A DNA stretch of 37,184 bases from Bacteroidaceae bacterium (GTDB taxonomy: Bacteria; Bacteroidota; Bacteroidia; Bacteroidales; Bacteroidaceae). Below are positions 1-8,072 of this stretch, piece by piece (position 1 is the stretch's first letter; the number at the start of each line of letters is the position of its first letter). The notes under the pieces were generated by a model. The model did no database searches. It saw only the letters and a program-made list of their open reading frames with translations, and was not told the DNA's origin. The stretch lies in contig JAFXGV010000078.1 of the NCBI GenBank assembly GCA_017536765.1, positions 1 through 37,184 on the forward strand, given 5' to 3'. The translations under genes and the position numbers were made by a program.

Positions 1-141
1 AACAGGAACTCAAGAAGTATATCCATTACTACAACAATGACAGAATTAAACTGAGACTAAAAGGAAAGAGTCCGGTGCAATACCGAACTCTTTACCAATA
101 AAATTTATTATTAATCCGTCCAACTTCTTGGGGCCAGATCA
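1..141 (+). mobile_element. Right end of an IS3-family (IS150-like) insertion sequence
   Basis: The first 101 bases encode the end of an IS3-family transposase. They are followed by a short AT-rich stretch and a terminal-repeat-like segment at about 112-141. Read from the outside inward on the minus strand, that segment begins TGATCTGGCCCCAAGAAG, which fits the IS150-group inverted-repeat pattern (TG start, GCCCC, then AAGTTGGAC). The outer base is about 141, though a few bases either way are possible. The rest of the element lies beyond the window. It sits only about 37 bp past the stop codon of the phosphatase gene, which faces it, so the insertion may have replaced that operon's terminator; no hairpin is seen there. 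Confidence 0.8.
3..101 (+). CDS. IS3-family transposase (OrfB), C-terminal fragment
   Basis: An open frame runs in from the window edge and encodes 32 residues before a TAA stop. It contains KYIHYYNNDRIK and then LKGKSPVQYR. This is the end of the DDE integrase core of IS3/IS150-type OrfB transposases, where a YNN-R-K stretch precedes a G-x-SPVQYR motif. The protein cuts and joins the ends of the insertion sequence. The catalytic DDE residues lie upstream of the window, so nothing can be said about activity. The fragment is cut by the window edge rather than visibly broken. Confidence 0.85.
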   Translation, partial: QELKKYIHYYNNDRIKLRLKGKSPVQYRTLYQ

Positions 142-178
142 CACGTGCAATACCCTTTTTATATACGTCATATTGTAA

Positions 179-1543
179 CTATTTATACTCCGCAATTCTT
201 TTAATCATCTTGGGAATATCGGTGTTGTCGATGACACCACGGAATTCCTCGGCACCCTTGCCTATTGCAAACAGCGGTACGAATGTGCCCGAGTGGTTGG
301 GGCCTGCCCAGCTTACAAGAGCTATGCGGTTCACTGCGTTCTTTGCCACGGTGGCGATGGCTTCGAATTTCTCAACACGTTTTTCTGGGTTGGCGTTGCC
401 CTCCTCGAACAGCTGTTTCATCGCCTGCTCCTCCTTGCTTGGCTTTAGTTCGCCCCACAAACCGGTGTTTTCGGTTATAACAGCCTGCATATCCTCCCAC
501 TGCATAACCATACGTTGCATAGCCTTTGTGCGCATAATGCTTTTGAGCTTGTCCTCGCTGGCCTTCTGGCAGTCGAGGGCCTTAAGATTCAGTTTGTATG
601 CGCCGCTGTAACCAAGTACCAGACCGCCTGTTTCGTGGTCGGCTGTAACAATGATAAGTGTTTCTCTGCTGTGCTTTTTGTAGAACTCCACGGCGCGGGC
701 TATGGCATCATTAAAGTCGAGCATCTCGTTGAATACCGTGGCAGCATCGTCGCTATGCGATGCGTAGTCAATCTTTCCGCCCTCTACCATAAGGAAAAAG
801 CCCTTTTTGCTCTTATTCTGCAAAAAGTCGATGGCTGCATCGGTTACCTGTGCCAGAGTGAGGTCCTTGTGGTCGCGGTCTATTGCGTAGGGGATATCCT
901 CTCTCACCTCCTCTTGGTAGAACATCAGCTTTTTGGCGTAGCCCGATTTTGCAAAATAGTCGGCATATCCGCGTGCAATGGCGTATCCGTGTTCTCTTGC
1001 CTTGTTGTAAAAGGCCTTGCGTTGCTCGTCGCTGCACTTTACGTCGCCGCCTGCATAGAAATCGTAGTCGGCATCAATCATCTCCTGTGCAATATCGTGG
1101 TAGTTGTTGCGGCTGTTGTTGTGTGCATAGAATGCTCCCGGTGTGGCGTGGTTTATGCACACCGTGGTGGCCACACCCACTGCATACCCTGCCTCTTTTG
1201 CTGCGTGTGCAACACTGTAAACGGGCTCACCGTCGGGTGTCACGCCCAGGTGTCCGTTGTTGGTCTTGTGTCCTGTGGCAAGGGCTGTTCCCGATGCTGC
1301 GGAGTCGGTCACTCCGTTGCTTGCCGAGAATGTGGTTACAAATGCCGTGTGGGGGAACTGCGTGAAGCTTAGCTTCTTGGGGCGGCCTATAACGCCCTCT
1401 TTCTCGCCTAAAAAGAGTTCGGTTCCCAATACGTGCGACGGGCCCATACCATCGCCTATAAAGTAGAATACATATTTTGGGCCTTTGCCCATAGCGACGG
1501 CTGCAAAAAGCAGCATCATCATTACACTTAATATCTTTCTCAT
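179..1543 (-). CDS. Secreted alkaline phosphatase (PhoA family)
   Basis: This 454-residue protein hydrolyses phosphate monoesters and is likely periplasmic. Residues 1-19 form a signal peptide (MRKILSVMMM, then a hydrophobic run ending AVAMG). The family residues are visible: Asp31 in IGDGMG (metal ligand), the Asp80-Ser81 nucleophile motif in TDSAASGTALATG, Glu254 and Asp259/His263 in VEGGKIDYASH, Asp302-His303 in TADHE, and His417 in NHSGT. All zinc/magnesium ligand positions and the phosphorylated serine therefore appear intact. It is the last gene of the nine-gene minus-strand unit, 21 bp after the serpin gene, and points towards the IS end. No Pho-box-like site is visible just upstream. 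The exact substrate (monoester or diester) is inferred from family only. Confidence 0.92.
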   Translation of the reverse strand: MRKILSVMMMLLFAAVAMGKGPKYVFYFIGDGMGPSHVLGTELFLGEKEGVIGRPKKLSFTQFPHTAFVTTFSASNGVTDSAASGTALATGHKTNNGHLGVTPDGEPVYSVAHAAKEAGYAVGVATTVCINHATPGAFYAHNNSRNNYHDIAQEMIDADYDFYAGGDVKCSDEQRKAFYNKAREHGYAIARGYADYFAKSGYAKKLMFYQEEVREDIPYAIDRDHKDLTLAQVTDAAIDFLQNKSKKGFFLMVEGGKIDYASHSDDAATVFNEMLDFNDAIARAVEFYKKHSRETLIIVTADHETGGLVLGYSGAYKLNLKALDCQKASEDKLKSIMRTKAMQRMVMQWEDMQAVITENTGLWGELKPSKEEQAMKQLFEEGNANPEKRVEKFEAIATVAKNAVNRIALVSWAGPNHSGTFVPLFAIGKGAEEFRGVIDNTDIPKMIKRIAEYK

Positions 1544-1564
1544 ATTATATATAGTTTATTGTTT

Positions 1565-2806
1565 TCATTTATTTGGATTGCCCACCTTGCCTATAAACAG
1601 AATGTCGCCGCTGCGCCTATCCTTTATGGCATATATGAACGGGCGGTCCATAACCATTGTTTTGGGTTCCTGCGGGCGCATCATACTCATTCCGCATAGT
1701 GCAACATAGGTAATGGCGGCAGCCTCTGCACCCTCCTCATCCACGGCAATGTATGTCTTTTGTACAACATCGTCTATGCGCAATGGTGTTTTTGATATTC
1801 CGTCAAAACGGGCCTTGTCGGTAAAGGCATCTTCCATCCCCATTGCTTGCAGGGTGGCTTTGAGGCTGGTGCCGAACTCGTTCTTGAATTTGGGCATTCC
1901 TAAGTGCAGCAGGCAATCTGCTCTTTCGGCATCGATTTTTTCATACCTGTCGGCCAATGCGTCGGCTGCCTGCTCTATGGTAATGCCCTCGCGGGGCAGA
2001 ACGAGCATCATATAGTATTCGTTATACAAAAACGGCCTTAATGTTACCTGCATAATATCATCTTCGTAGTATGCAGCCTGGCGTTGCTGATGCATCATAT
2101 CCACCTCCACAACCTCTCCATCTGCTTTTGTGAATGGGGCTTTTTTTGTTTGCTCCTTATCAAACGGGTTAGCCCATTTACCATTGAAGTATAGCGCGTT
2201 TATAAGCATCAGCAGTGTAGCGGGGTTGCTCTCGTTGAGTATGGATTTTATTTTGCCGTTGGTCTTTTCACTGCACCAGTTGTTTATTTCGGTCACAGCG
2301 GCATCGTCAAAGGTCGTGTGCTTTACCTCGGCATCGTAGAACAGTTTGTTGGTTGCTATGAAAGGCTCTTTCAACTTTATGGTGTTCTTTATCCATATTG
2401 AGTTTGCTATGTTCACAACAGCCTTTTCGTTATTCTCGGCGGTTTCAATACTGCTTTTCTGTAATGCGTTGAAGGGTGCGCGCTGCTTTGCAGCTGCGGG
2501 ATATCCAAGCGCGGCATACATCTGCCTTGCGGTGTTGCCCTCTGCTCCGTTGGCAGTCATTGCAAGTGCCCACATTGCGCTTGCAGGCGATACGCACAAG
2601 TTCTCTTCGCCACAGCTGCTGTTCACTGTTTTGAAGAGGGTTGTTGCAAAGCTCTGCGTGTCGTCGTGGGCCATAGGTGCAATCTTTGTTGCTTGCGCAA
2701 CGGGTGTGGCGCCCTTCTCATTATTGTCAGCCACGGCTGCGTTTTGCTTGTTGGCTGCGCAAGCGCATAGAGCCGTTCCCATTATGAAAAGGATTATGTT
2801 TTTCAT
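1565..2806 (-). CDS. Serpin-family protease inhibitor, predicted lipoprotein
   Basis: This 413-residue serpin would trap serine proteases by cleavage of a reactive-centre loop. I start it at the Met at 2806 because it gives a lipoprotein signal (MKNIILFIM, then ALCAC with the lipid-bearing Cys); a Met 11 codons upstream would bury the signal. The loop hinge reads DEEGAEAAAITYVALCGM and the C-terminal signature DRPFIYAIKD follows. Counting 15 residues from the hinge Gly, as in alpha-1-antitrypsin, puts P1-P1' at Met373-Ser374. The small-residue hinge (AEAAA) is typical of inhibitory serpins rather than non-inhibitory ones. It lies 10 bp after rseP in the operon. The lipobox suggests display on the outer membrane. 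The target protease is not known; a Met P1 favours elastase-like enzymes. Confidence 0.93.
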   Translation of the reverse strand: MKNIILFIMGTALCACAANKQNAAVADNNEKGATPVAQATKIAPMAHDDTQSFATTLFKTVNSSCGEENLCVSPASAMWALAMTANGAEGNTARQMYAALGYPAAAKQRAPFNALQKSSIETAENNEKAVVNIANSIWIKNTIKLKEPFIATNKLFYDAEVKHTTFDDAAVTEINNWCSEKTNGKIKSILNESNPATLLMLINALYFNGKWANPFDKEQTKKAPFTKADGEVVEVDMMHQQRQAAYYEDDIMQVTLRPFLYNEYYMMLVLPREGITIEQAADALADRYEKIDAERADCLLHLGMPKFKNEFGTSLKATLQAMGMEDAFTDKARFDGISKTPLRIDDVVQKTYIAVDEEGAEAAAITYVALCGMSMMRPQEPKTMVMDRPFIYAIKDRRSGDILFIGKVGNPNK

Positions 2807-2816
2807 TCCGTTTGCT

Positions 2817-4136
2817 TTAGAAAATGAAACGCATTGCATCGTTGTATGTTGCCAAAATAAAGAGGCCTAGCAGTATGAACATACCCACCATTTGGGCATA
2901 CTCCAGCACCTTGTCACTTGGCTTGCGTCCCGTTATCACCTCGATGAGCAGGAACACCACGTGCCCGCCGTCCAATGCCGGTATGGGCAGTATGTTCATT
3001 ACGGCAAGAATGAGCGAGAGCATCGCAGTCATAAGCCAGAACTGGTGCCAGTTCCACATTGCGGGGAACAGGCTGCCTATGGTGCCGAACATTCCCACCG
3101 ACTGTGCTCCCTCCTTTGAGAAGAGGTATTTGAAATCGCTCACATAGCCCTTGAGCACGTTCCAACCATAGGCTATGCCTGCGGGGAATGCCTCAAAAAA
3201 GTTATATGTAATCTTCTCCACGGGGTAGTTGGGGGTGCGGGGTGTGATACCTAACTTGTATGTGCTGTCGACCTGTGCGGTGAGGGTTACAAGGCTGTCG
3301 CGCATTACGGTGATATCCACGCTGTTTATACCGCTCTCCTGCATCTTGTGCATAGCAAGCATAAGGCCGTTCCACGAACCAATCTTCTCGCCGCCTATGT
3401 TCACCACACTGTCGCCCTTGTGCAGGCCTGCTGTGGCTGCGGGCGATGCGGGCAGTATGCTGTCGATTACCGCGGGCAGGCGGAACTGCATAAAGGGCAC
3501 CTCCTTGCCCATATCGAGCAGGCCGAAGTCTTCGGGAATGTTCACAATGGCTTCTTGCCCGCCACGCATCACGGTAACGGTCTTTCCATCGGCTATGGCG
3601 CGGAGCAGGTCCACACTATAGCGCTCTACATCCCGGTCATCCACCTTAAGTATTATATCGCCATCCATAAAGCCTAATGATTTGGCATTCTCGTTGAACT
3701 CCATTCCGTATGTGGCTTTGCGTATGTCGGTATAGCTCTCGCCCCAAGTGAACATAATCATTGCGTATATGAACATAGCGAGTATGAAGTTGAACATCAC
3801 GCCGCCAATCATAATGAGCAGGCGTTGCCAGGCGGGTTTTGCACGGAACTCCCACGGCTGCATAGGTTGCTTCATCTGCTCGGTGTCCATCGACTCGTCT
3901 ATCATACCCGATATTTTGCAATATCCGCCAAGGGGTATCCAGCCTATGCCATATTCCGTTTCGCTGTTTTTGGGCTTCCACTTGAATAGCGAGAAGCCCC
4001 AGTCGAAGAAGAGGTAGAATTTTTCTACCCTCACTTTGAATATGCGTGAAAAAATAAAGTGTCCAAACTCGTGTACCAGCACCAAGAGGCTCAGTGCCAT
4101 AATCAACTGCAACGCACGTATAAAAAATACTTCCAT
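2817..4136 (-). CDS. rseP: RseP-type site-2 membrane metalloprotease
   Basis: This 439-residue intramembrane zinc protease (peptidase family M50) clips membrane-bound anti-sigma factors or remnant signal peptides within the inner membrane. The HEFGH zinc motif is at residues 22-26 in the first membrane helix. The second metal-site motif is ALDGG with Asp389, in the third membrane region after NILPIP. Between them are a membrane helix near residues 107-130 and two PDZ-like segments; the second, around 220-270, has a clear AGLHKGDSV core. A final helix (about 416-433) ends the protein. Length and layout match RseP homologues. It follows dxr by 28 bp, the common Bacteroidetes order. Its substrate here is not in the window; no ECF sigma/anti-sigma pair is present. 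Confidence 0.95.
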   Translation of the reverse strand: MEVFFIRALQLIMALSLLVLVHEFGHFIFSRIFKVRVEKFYLFFDWGFSLFKWKPKNSETEYGIGWIPLGGYCKISGMIDESMDTEQMKQPMQPWEFRAKPAWQRLLIMIGGVMFNFILAMFIYAMIMFTWGESYTDIRKATYGMEFNENAKSLGFMDGDIILKVDDRDVERYSVDLLRAIADGKTVTVMRGGQEAIVNIPEDFGLLDMGKEVPFMQFRLPAVIDSILPASPAATAGLHKGDSVVNIGGEKIGSWNGLMLAMHKMQESGINSVDITVMRDSLVTLTAQVDSTYKLGITPRTPNYPVEKITYNFFEAFPAGIAYGWNVLKGYVSDFKYLFSKEGAQSVGMFGTIGSLFPAMWNWHQFWLMTAMLSLILAVMNILPIPALDGGHVVFLLIEVITGRKPSDKVLEYAQMVGMFILLGLFILATYNDAMRFIF

Positions 4137-4164
4137 CTTACTTTATATGAATTTCGTTTAAGGG

Positions 4165-5328
4165 TTATCCAATCCACTCCTCAACCATCTTGCGCACCTC
4201 CTTGTCGGTGGCAAAGTAGTCCTCCAATGTGGGTTTCAAAATAAAGGGTGCCTGCTGCATAGCCTTCTCTATGAGGCGTGGCATATCGTTGAAACGTATG
4301 CGGTCGGCAAGGAATGCCGCCACACACACCTCGTTGCCTGCATTCACCACGCAGGGTGTGTTGCCACCCTGCTGCAGGGCGGTGTAGGCGTGGCGCAGGT
4401 TGGGGAATTTCTCCAAGTCGGGTTTCTCGAATGTGAGCTCTCCCAGTGTGCCGAAGTCGAGGCGTGAGAACGACGATGTGAGGCGTGCCGGGTATGAGAG
4501 GGCATACATTATAGGCAGGCGCATATCGGGCGTGCCAAGCTGCGCTTTCACGGCTCCGTCGGCAAACTGCACCATTGAGTGTATTACCGATTGGGGGTGC
4601 ACAACCACTTCAATATCCTCTGCCCCCACGCCAAAGAGCCATTTTGCCTCCATAACCTCGAAACCCTTGTTCATCATCGATGCCGAGTCGATGGTTATCT
4701 TTGCCCCCATACTCCAGTTGGGGTGCTTGAGCGCCTGCTCCTTGGTCACGTTCTCGAGCTGCGCAATGTCCCAGGTGCGGAAAGGGCCACCCGATGCCGT
4801 GAGTATGAGTTTCTCCACCTTGTTCTCCATTTCGCCGGCAAGGCACTGGAAGATGGCCGAGTGTTCCGAATCCACGGGCAGAATTGCCACATTGTGCTTT
4901 GTTGCAAGCTCGTTCACAAGCTCGCCTGCCACCACCATAGTCTCCTTGTTGGCAAGTGCAATCTCCTTGCCTGCCTTTATGGCAGCAATCGTGGGGCGCA
5001 AGCCCGAAAATCCTACCATAGCGGTTACAACAATATCTATGGCGGGCTCCTGTACCACGTCGCAAATGGCTTCGTAGCCGCCTATCGCCCTTATGGGCAG
5101 GTCGGCAAGTGCCTCCTTCAGTTGCGGGTACTTGCTTTCGTCGGCAATGATTGCCACGCGAGGCAGGAATTTGCGCGCCTGCTCTATGAGGTCGTTAACC
5201 CTTGTACCTGCCGTAATTGCATATACCTCGAAACACTCGGGGTGCTCCTCCACCACCTGTAATGTTTGTGTACCTATAGAACCGGTAGAGCCCAATATGG
5301 CTATTTGTCTTTTTTTCTCAGTTTCCAT
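4165..5328 (-). CDS. dxr: 1-deoxy-D-xylulose 5-phosphate reductoisomerase
   Basis: This 387-residue cytosolic enzyme makes 2-C-methyl-D-erythritol 4-phosphate from DXP with NADPH, the first committed step of the MEP isoprenoid pathway. The NADPH-binding motif GSTGSIG is at residues 13-19, and the metal-binding DSEHSAI and the LTASGGPFR loop are in mid-sequence. The C-terminal helical domain, which begins after HPQSVIHSMV, is complete. The length is normal for the family. The chosen ATG gives the usual short polar lead before the first beta strand. It sits between the M23-like gene (27 bp upstream) and rseP (28 bp downstream), as in many Bacteroidales. No other MEP gene is in the window. Confidence 0.97.
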   Translation of the reverse strand: METEKKRQIAILGSTGSIGTQTLQVVEEHPECFEVYAITAGTRVNDLIEQARKFLPRVAIIADESKYPQLKEALADLPIRAIGGYEAICDVVQEPAIDIVVTAMVGFSGLRPTIAAIKAGKEIALANKETMVVAGELVNELATKHNVAILPVDSEHSAIFQCLAGEMENKVEKLILTASGGPFRTWDIAQLENVTKEQALKHPNWSMGAKITIDSASMMNKGFEVMEAKWLFGVGAEDIEVVVHPQSVIHSMVQFADGAVKAQLGTPDMRLPIMYALSYPARLTSSFSRLDFGTLGELTFEKPDLEKFPNLRHAYTALQQGGNTPCVVNAGNEVCVAAFLADRIRFNDMPRLIEKAMQQAPFILKPTLEDYFATDKEVRKMVEEWIG

Positions 5329-5355
5329 ATTATGTTTTATGCTTGTGTTCTTCGT

Positions 5356-6207
5356 TTAGAATGCAATGTATATGTTGGGGTCGAGGGCTTTGCCCCTGTG
5401 CCATAGCTCAAAATGCAGGTATGGCTTTGTTTCACCCTCTTTGTCGCTACTGTTGCTCAGTGTGGCGATAACCTCGCCTGCCACCACTTTGTCGCCCACC
5501 TCTTTGAGCAGTTGGCGGCAATTGCGGTAAATCGATACAAGGTTCTCGCGGTGCTGTATGGCTATTGTGTATCCCTCCTTTGCCGTGTAGTCGCTCATTA
5601 CCACGGTGCCGCCGTGTATGGCAAGCACGCTCTCGCCGGGGTTCTCGGCAATATCCACTCCATAGTGCTTCTCCTGTGGGCTGAAGCTCCTTATAACCAC
5701 ACCGCTTGTGGGGCGGTACAGGTTCAGTTCCTGCAGGGTGCCCACGCTTGTGGCATAAGATGTGAGGTTGTGCTTCTCGCGCTCCTCAAACGCCGCGGCA
5801 AACTCCTTCTCCAGTTCCGATGTCACAATGGATATGTCGTCGGTCGATGGCAGCTCGGGTGCATTCAATACGCTGTCTATGGTGTGGTTCCCCTCCATAA
5901 GGTTCTTTATGTTGGCAAGGTAACGGTCCTGTTTCTCGGTCACCTCCTTCAGCGAATCTATTCTCAGGTTGTAGTTTACCAGCGTTTCGCGTGTCTTGTT
6001 GTTTATGCGGCCCGGGAGGTACTCAATCACGGGTGTGAATGCCAGAATGAGATATATGACACCCGCAACAAGCAGGAACGAGAAGAAGAGTGAGAGTATC
6101 ACCCACAGGGGCGATATGTAGAATCCGAGCACATTCTCCAACTTGTTCTCGTTGTGAATGGTGAGGCGGTACTTGCGCATCAGGCGGCTGCGAAATTTCT
6201 TGCTCAT
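5356..6207 (-). CDS. Membrane-anchored M23-like (LytM fold) protein, probably non-catalytic
   Basis: The 283-residue protein has a cytoplasmic basic start, one membrane helix (about 31-57), a periplasmic linker with a likely coiled coil (about 70-145), and a C-terminal M23/LytM domain (about 165-280). Active M23 endopeptidases cut peptidoglycan cross-bridges. They need the zinc ligands H, D and H plus two further catalytic histidines. Here the ligands appear as His181 and Asp185 (HYGVD) and His265 (YLHFE). The first His of the HxH pair is Tyr263, and the His of the usual Y-A-H motif appears to be Asn229 (SIYRNC). It may therefore bind zinc or act as an adaptor like the degenerate LytM activators of cell-wall amidases, rather than cut. 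It is cotranscribed with rimM (23 bp upstream) and dxr. Confidence 0.85.
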   Translation of the reverse strand: MSKKFRSRLMRKYRLTIHNENKLENVLGFYISPLWVILSLFFSFLLVAGVIYLILAFTPVIEYLPGRINNKTRETLVNYNLRIDSLKEVTEKQDRYLANIKNLMEGNHTIDSVLNAPELPSTDDISIVTSELEKEFAAAFEEREKHNLTSYATSVGTLQELNLYRPTSGVVIRSFSPQEKHYGVDIAENPGESVLAIHGGTVVMSDYTAKEGYTIAIQHRENLVSIYRNCRQLLKEVGDKVVAGEVIATLSNSSDKEGETKPYLHFELWHRGKALDPNIYIAF

Positions 6208-6230
6208 AACCTTGTTGTTTTTCTGTTTGT

Positions 6231-6740
6231 TTATAACGACAGGAGCCCTTCGGGCAGGTCGAATGTTATGGTTCTCTTTTTGTGGTCGATGCCGGCAATG
6301 AACTCCTCCCGCACGGGGATAAGTATCTCCTCGCCCTCCTTCTCCACCACAAACAGGGTGTTTATGGTGCTTTCGTCAATGTCGGTAATCTCGCCTATTG
6401 CTCCCAATCTATTGTCGGCGGCCCTGAATCCTTTGAAATAGCTCCAGGTGAGGTTTTCGCTGTCCTCAACCCACTCGCGCGGAATATATACGTCGCGGTT
6501 TGTGAGAAAGCGCACCTCCTCGGCACTGTTGAGCCTCTCTATTTTAAGTATCACGGCATCGTTGTTCTTCGTGCGGCAATACTCAAAGAAGAAGGGTACC
6601 AATATACCGTCTATGTCGCAGGCAACAAAGTCGCAGTCGTCGCCTAATGTGTAGCTGTCGCCCTGCAACCCTATCTCCCCTTTTGTGCCGTGGGGCTTCA
6701 GGAATTTGCCGTAGTGTACAAAATCTTCTCTTTTCAGCAT
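6231..6740 (-). CDS. rimM: 16S rRNA processing / 30S maturation factor RimM
   Basis: This 169-residue protein binds ribosomal protein S19 and helps mature the 30S head domain. The N-terminal RimM beta-barrel starts at VHYGKFLKPHGTKGEI (residues 8-23). It is followed by the C-terminal PRC-barrel (about 95-169), which has the typical EILIPVREEFI core and ends in the family's PEGLL tail. Length fits the family (about 170). It starts only 3 bp after the murA stop, so the two are almost certainly translated from one message. The usual partner trmD is not adjacent; rimM sits in the envelope-gene unit instead, as in other Bacteroidales. Confidence 0.95.
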   Translation of the reverse strand: MLKREDFVHYGKFLKPHGTKGEIGLQGDSYTLGDDCDFVACDIDGILVPFFFEYCRTKNNDAVILKIERLNSAEEVRFLTNRDVYIPREWVEDSENLTWSYFKGFRAADNRLGAIGEITDIDESTINTLFVVEKEGEEILIPVREEFIAGIDHKKRTITFDLPEGLLSL

Positions 6741-6743
6741 CTT

Positions 6744-8048
6744 TTATGAACGTGTTATTTTTGCTCCTATCAGGTTCAGGCGGCCTTCGAGGTCTTGATA
6801 ACCGCGGTCTATCTGCTCTATGTTGTCGATGCGGCTCACACCATCGGCGCTCATAGCTGCAATGAGCAGCGCAATACCGGCACGTATGTCGGGGGAGCTC
6901 ATAGAGCGAGGTTTCAGGGTGAAATTGCGGTCGTGTCCTATGACTACGGCACGGTGTGGATCGCAAAGAATGATTTGTGCTCCCATATCTATGAGTTTAT
7001 CCACAAAGAACAAGCGGCTTTCGAACATCTTCTGGTGTATGAGCACGCTACCCTTTGCCTGTATGGCTGTCACCAGGAGCACGCTCAAAAGGTCGGGTGT
7101 GAGGCCGGGCCACGGTGCATCGCTTATGTTCATTATGGAGCCGTCGATGAACGACTCAATCTCATAATGCTCCTGCTCGGGGATGAAGATGTCGTCGCCC
7201 TTCTGCTCAAAATGTATTCCCAGGCGGCGGAAACTGTCGGGGATGATTCCTAAGTTCTCGAACGATACGTTCTTTATGGTAATCTCGCTCTGCGTCATAG
7301 CTGCCATACCTATGAAACTGCCCACCTCAATCATATCGGGCAAGGCGCGGTGTGTACAGCCGCCAAGTTCCTTCACACCCTCTATGGTGAGCAGATTGCT
7401 GGCTATACCCGAAATTTTTGCACCCATCTTGTTGAGCATTCTGCACAGTTGCTGTATGTAGGGCTCGCAAGCGGCATTGTATATGGTTGTTTTTCCCTCG
7501 GCAAGCACTGCTGCCATAATAATGTTGGCCGTTCCTGTTACTGAAGCCTCGTCGAGCAACATAGTGCAGCCTTTGAGACCACTGCTCTGCATACGATATA
7601 TGCGCTTTTCCTGGTCAAAACTGAACGATGCTCCTAACTTCTGCAAGCCTATAATGTGGGTGTCGAGTCTGCGGCGGCCTATCTTGTCGCCACCGGGTTC
7701 CGACATTCTGGCCTTGCCAAAACGTGCCACCAATGGGCCTATGAACATTACCGAACCACGCAGGCGTGCGCAACCGTTTATGTACTCCTCGCTATCGATG
7801 TAGTCGAGGTTCACATTGTCTGCCTGGAATGTGAAGCAGCCCACGCCGTTGCGTGTAACGCTCACTCCCATATTCATAAGCTGGTTGATGAGGTTGTTCA
7901 CATCGGCAATGTCGGGGATGTTCTCTATGGTTACTTTCTCTGCGGTAAGCAGTGTGGCGCAAATCTCTTGCAGCACCTCGTTTTTTGCTCCTTGCGGGGT
8001 GATGTCGCCTTTGAGTTTGTGCCCGCCCTCAATAATGAATGATGCCAT
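6744..8048 (-). CDS. murA: UDP-N-acetylglucosamine 1-carboxyvinyltransferase, Asp-type active site
   Basis: The 434-residue enzyme transfers enolpyruvate from PEP to UDP-GlcNAc, the first committed step of peptidoglycan synthesis. Lys22-Asn23 (GAKNE) and the repeated inside-out alpha/beta domain pattern are intact. The active-site loop reads EPGGDKIGRR, so the position that is Cys115 in E. coli (GGCTIG) is Asp121. A Cys-to-Asp change here keeps activity and removes the residue alkylated by fosfomycin in Mycobacterium, Chlamydia and Borrelia MurA. Fosfomycin insensitivity is therefore expected (family knowledge, not tested here). It lies 24 bp after the DUF4290-like gene and 3 bp before rimM. 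Confidence 0.96.
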   Translation of the reverse strand: MASFIIEGGHKLKGDITPQGAKNEVLQEICATLLTAEKVTIENIPDIADVNNLINQLMNMGVSVTRNGVGCFTFQADNVNLDYIDSEEYINGCARLRGSVMFIGPLVARFGKARMSEPGGDKIGRRRLDTHIIGLQKLGASFSFDQEKRIYRMQSSGLKGCTMLLDEASVTGTANIIMAAVLAEGKTTIYNAACEPYIQQLCRMLNKMGAKISGIASNLLTIEGVKELGGCTHRALPDMIEVGSFIGMAAMTQSEITIKNVSFENLGIIPDSFRRLGIHFEQKGDDIFIPEQEHYEIESFIDGSIMNISDAPWPGLTPDLLSVLLVTAIQAKGSVLIHQKMFESRLFFVDKLIDMGAQIILCDPHRAVVIGHDRNFTLKPRSMSSPDIRAGIALLIAAMSADGVSRIDNIEQIDRGYQDLEGRLNLIGAKITRS

Positions 8049-8072
8049 ATCGTGTGTGGTTTATACGGTTTC

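Noticed and set aside
142-178. Terminator after the phosphatase gene
   Set aside because: No stable stem with a T-run is visible between the stop codon and the IS end.
515-1372. Long plus-strand open frame opposite the phosphatase gene
   Set aside because: Antisense shadow of a strongly coding gene; Cys/Val/Leu-rich translation without motifs, signal or promoter.
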